Shown here piece after piece: positions 5,806 to 5,940 of a stretch of 5,940 nucleotides of DNA. Source of the stretch: an uncultured Bacilli bacterium (GTDB lineage Bacteria; Bacillota_I; Bacilli_A; RF39; UBA660); the NCBI GenBank assembly GCA_944371685.1, contig CALVXV010000075.1:1-5940 (forward strand), given 5' to 3'. Below the pieces are notes generated by a model. It was not told the origin of the DNA. It made no database searches and worked only from the letters and a program-made list of their open reading frames with translations. How positions within the stretch are numbered: the first letter of the stretch is position 1; the number at the start of each line of letters is the position of its first letter. The position numbers and the translations under genes are program-made.

Positions 5806-5937
5806 CCAAAATAAATTTTGGATGTTATTACCTCACGGTAAGCTCTTTCTACTTCACAGAAACCTAAGGCCTCTCCATAGACCAGTATCGGATAGTCGCT
5901 ACCCTAATTATTTTATTCATTTGCCAAAATTTATTGG
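5806..5937 (-). ncRNA. Candidate structured RNA of unknown family
   Basis: I do not recognise this RNA. On the minus strand a perfect 12-bp AU-rich stem (5935-5924 with 5821-5810), extended by two more pairs across a two-base bulge, closes a region containing four local hairpins in series. They are GGGTAG-CGA-CTATCC (5904-5890), GGTCT with AGGCC around a six-base loop (5883-5868), TTTCT with AGAAA around GTGAAGT (5862-5846), and TTACC with GGTAA capped by the GNRA tetraloop GUGA (5841-5828). The first two contain G-U pairs that become A-C mismatches on the plus strand, and the GNRA loop exists only on minus, so the RNA is minus-strand. It does not match tRNA, tmRNA, SRP RNA, 6S RNA, a T-box or the common riboswitches as I know them. 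The upstream side reaches the window edge, so a promoter or more sequence may lie outside. Confidence 0.45.
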
Positions 5938-5940
5938 TTA

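Larger units (their letters stand above)
5544..5940. other. Gene-free region upstream of frr
   Basis: No reading frame with a plausible start and length is present on either strand. The right third (5806-5937) holds a candidate structured RNA with clearly higher GC at 5828-5904 than around it. The middle holds a long imperfect inverted repeat (5686-5704 with 5775-5793). Inside it are two short dyads: GTATAATATCATAC (5701-5714, imperfect) and TTTTGT-TATAC-ACAAAA (5717-5733, perfect 6-bp arms). From 5544 to 5678 I see only AT-rich sequence with no convincing signal. Confidence 0.6.

Noticed and set aside
5828..5908. Short minus-strand open stretch reading GSDYPILVYGEALGFCEVE and onward
   Set aside because: It has no start codon or ribosome site and coincides with the RNA stems, so it is not supported as coding.
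5806..5937. Idea that the hairpin-rich stretch is the end of an IS200/IS605-type element or a TnpB guide RNA remnant
   Set aside because: No TnpB C-terminal coding sequence is readable in any frame, and I see no transposase gene or typical end sequence.

Overview
This is an AT-rich window (low GC by eye) in which every supportable gene lies on the minus strand, so transcription runs from high to low coordinates. A type B RNase P RNA, a GpsB homologue directly upstream of it, strong AGGAGG-type ribosome binding sites and intrinsic terminators point to a low-GC member of the Bacillota (Bacilli or a relative, possibly an uncultured host-associated lineage). Every tryptophan codon I checked is TGG, and the reading frames match their families under the standard code, so this is not a mycoplasma using UGA for tryptophan. 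None of the six visible stop codons is TGA (four TAG, two TAA).

Layout in the direction of transcription. 5940-5500: 440 bases without a gene. They hold an unrecognised, probably structured RNA (about 5937-5806), a second long inverted repeat followed by a T-run (5793-5679), and the frr promoter (5543-5510). 5489-1462: a four-gene run. It comprises frr (ribosome recycling factor), an AI-2E family membrane protein, a phage-type deoxynucleoside monophosphate kinase-like P-loop protein, and a short alanyl-tRNA synthetase. The last two genes overlap by 11 bases. The run closes with an intrinsic terminator built into the end of alaS. 1448-971: a self-contained unit of promoter, small DUF4116 repeat protein and terminator. 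991-1: gpsB, then the RNase P RNA gene rnpB, then the start of a RodZ-like helix-turn-helix gene cut by the window edge. These are packed so tightly that the rnpB closing stem contains the gpsB stop codon, and only 24 bases separate rnpB from the next start codon.

Most of this is core housekeeping: translation (frr, alaS), tRNA processing (rnpB), and division and cell shape (gpsB, RodZ-like). The gpsB-rnpB pairing is also found in Bacillus subtilis. The points most worth a second look are the unassigned RNA element at 5806-5937 and its neighbouring inverted repeat, the reduced AlaRS (which by motif spacing appears to lack both the beta-barrel and the C-Ala domain), and the habit of folding terminators or RNA stems over stop codons. 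I see no mobile element, CRISPR array, tRNA or rRNA gene.
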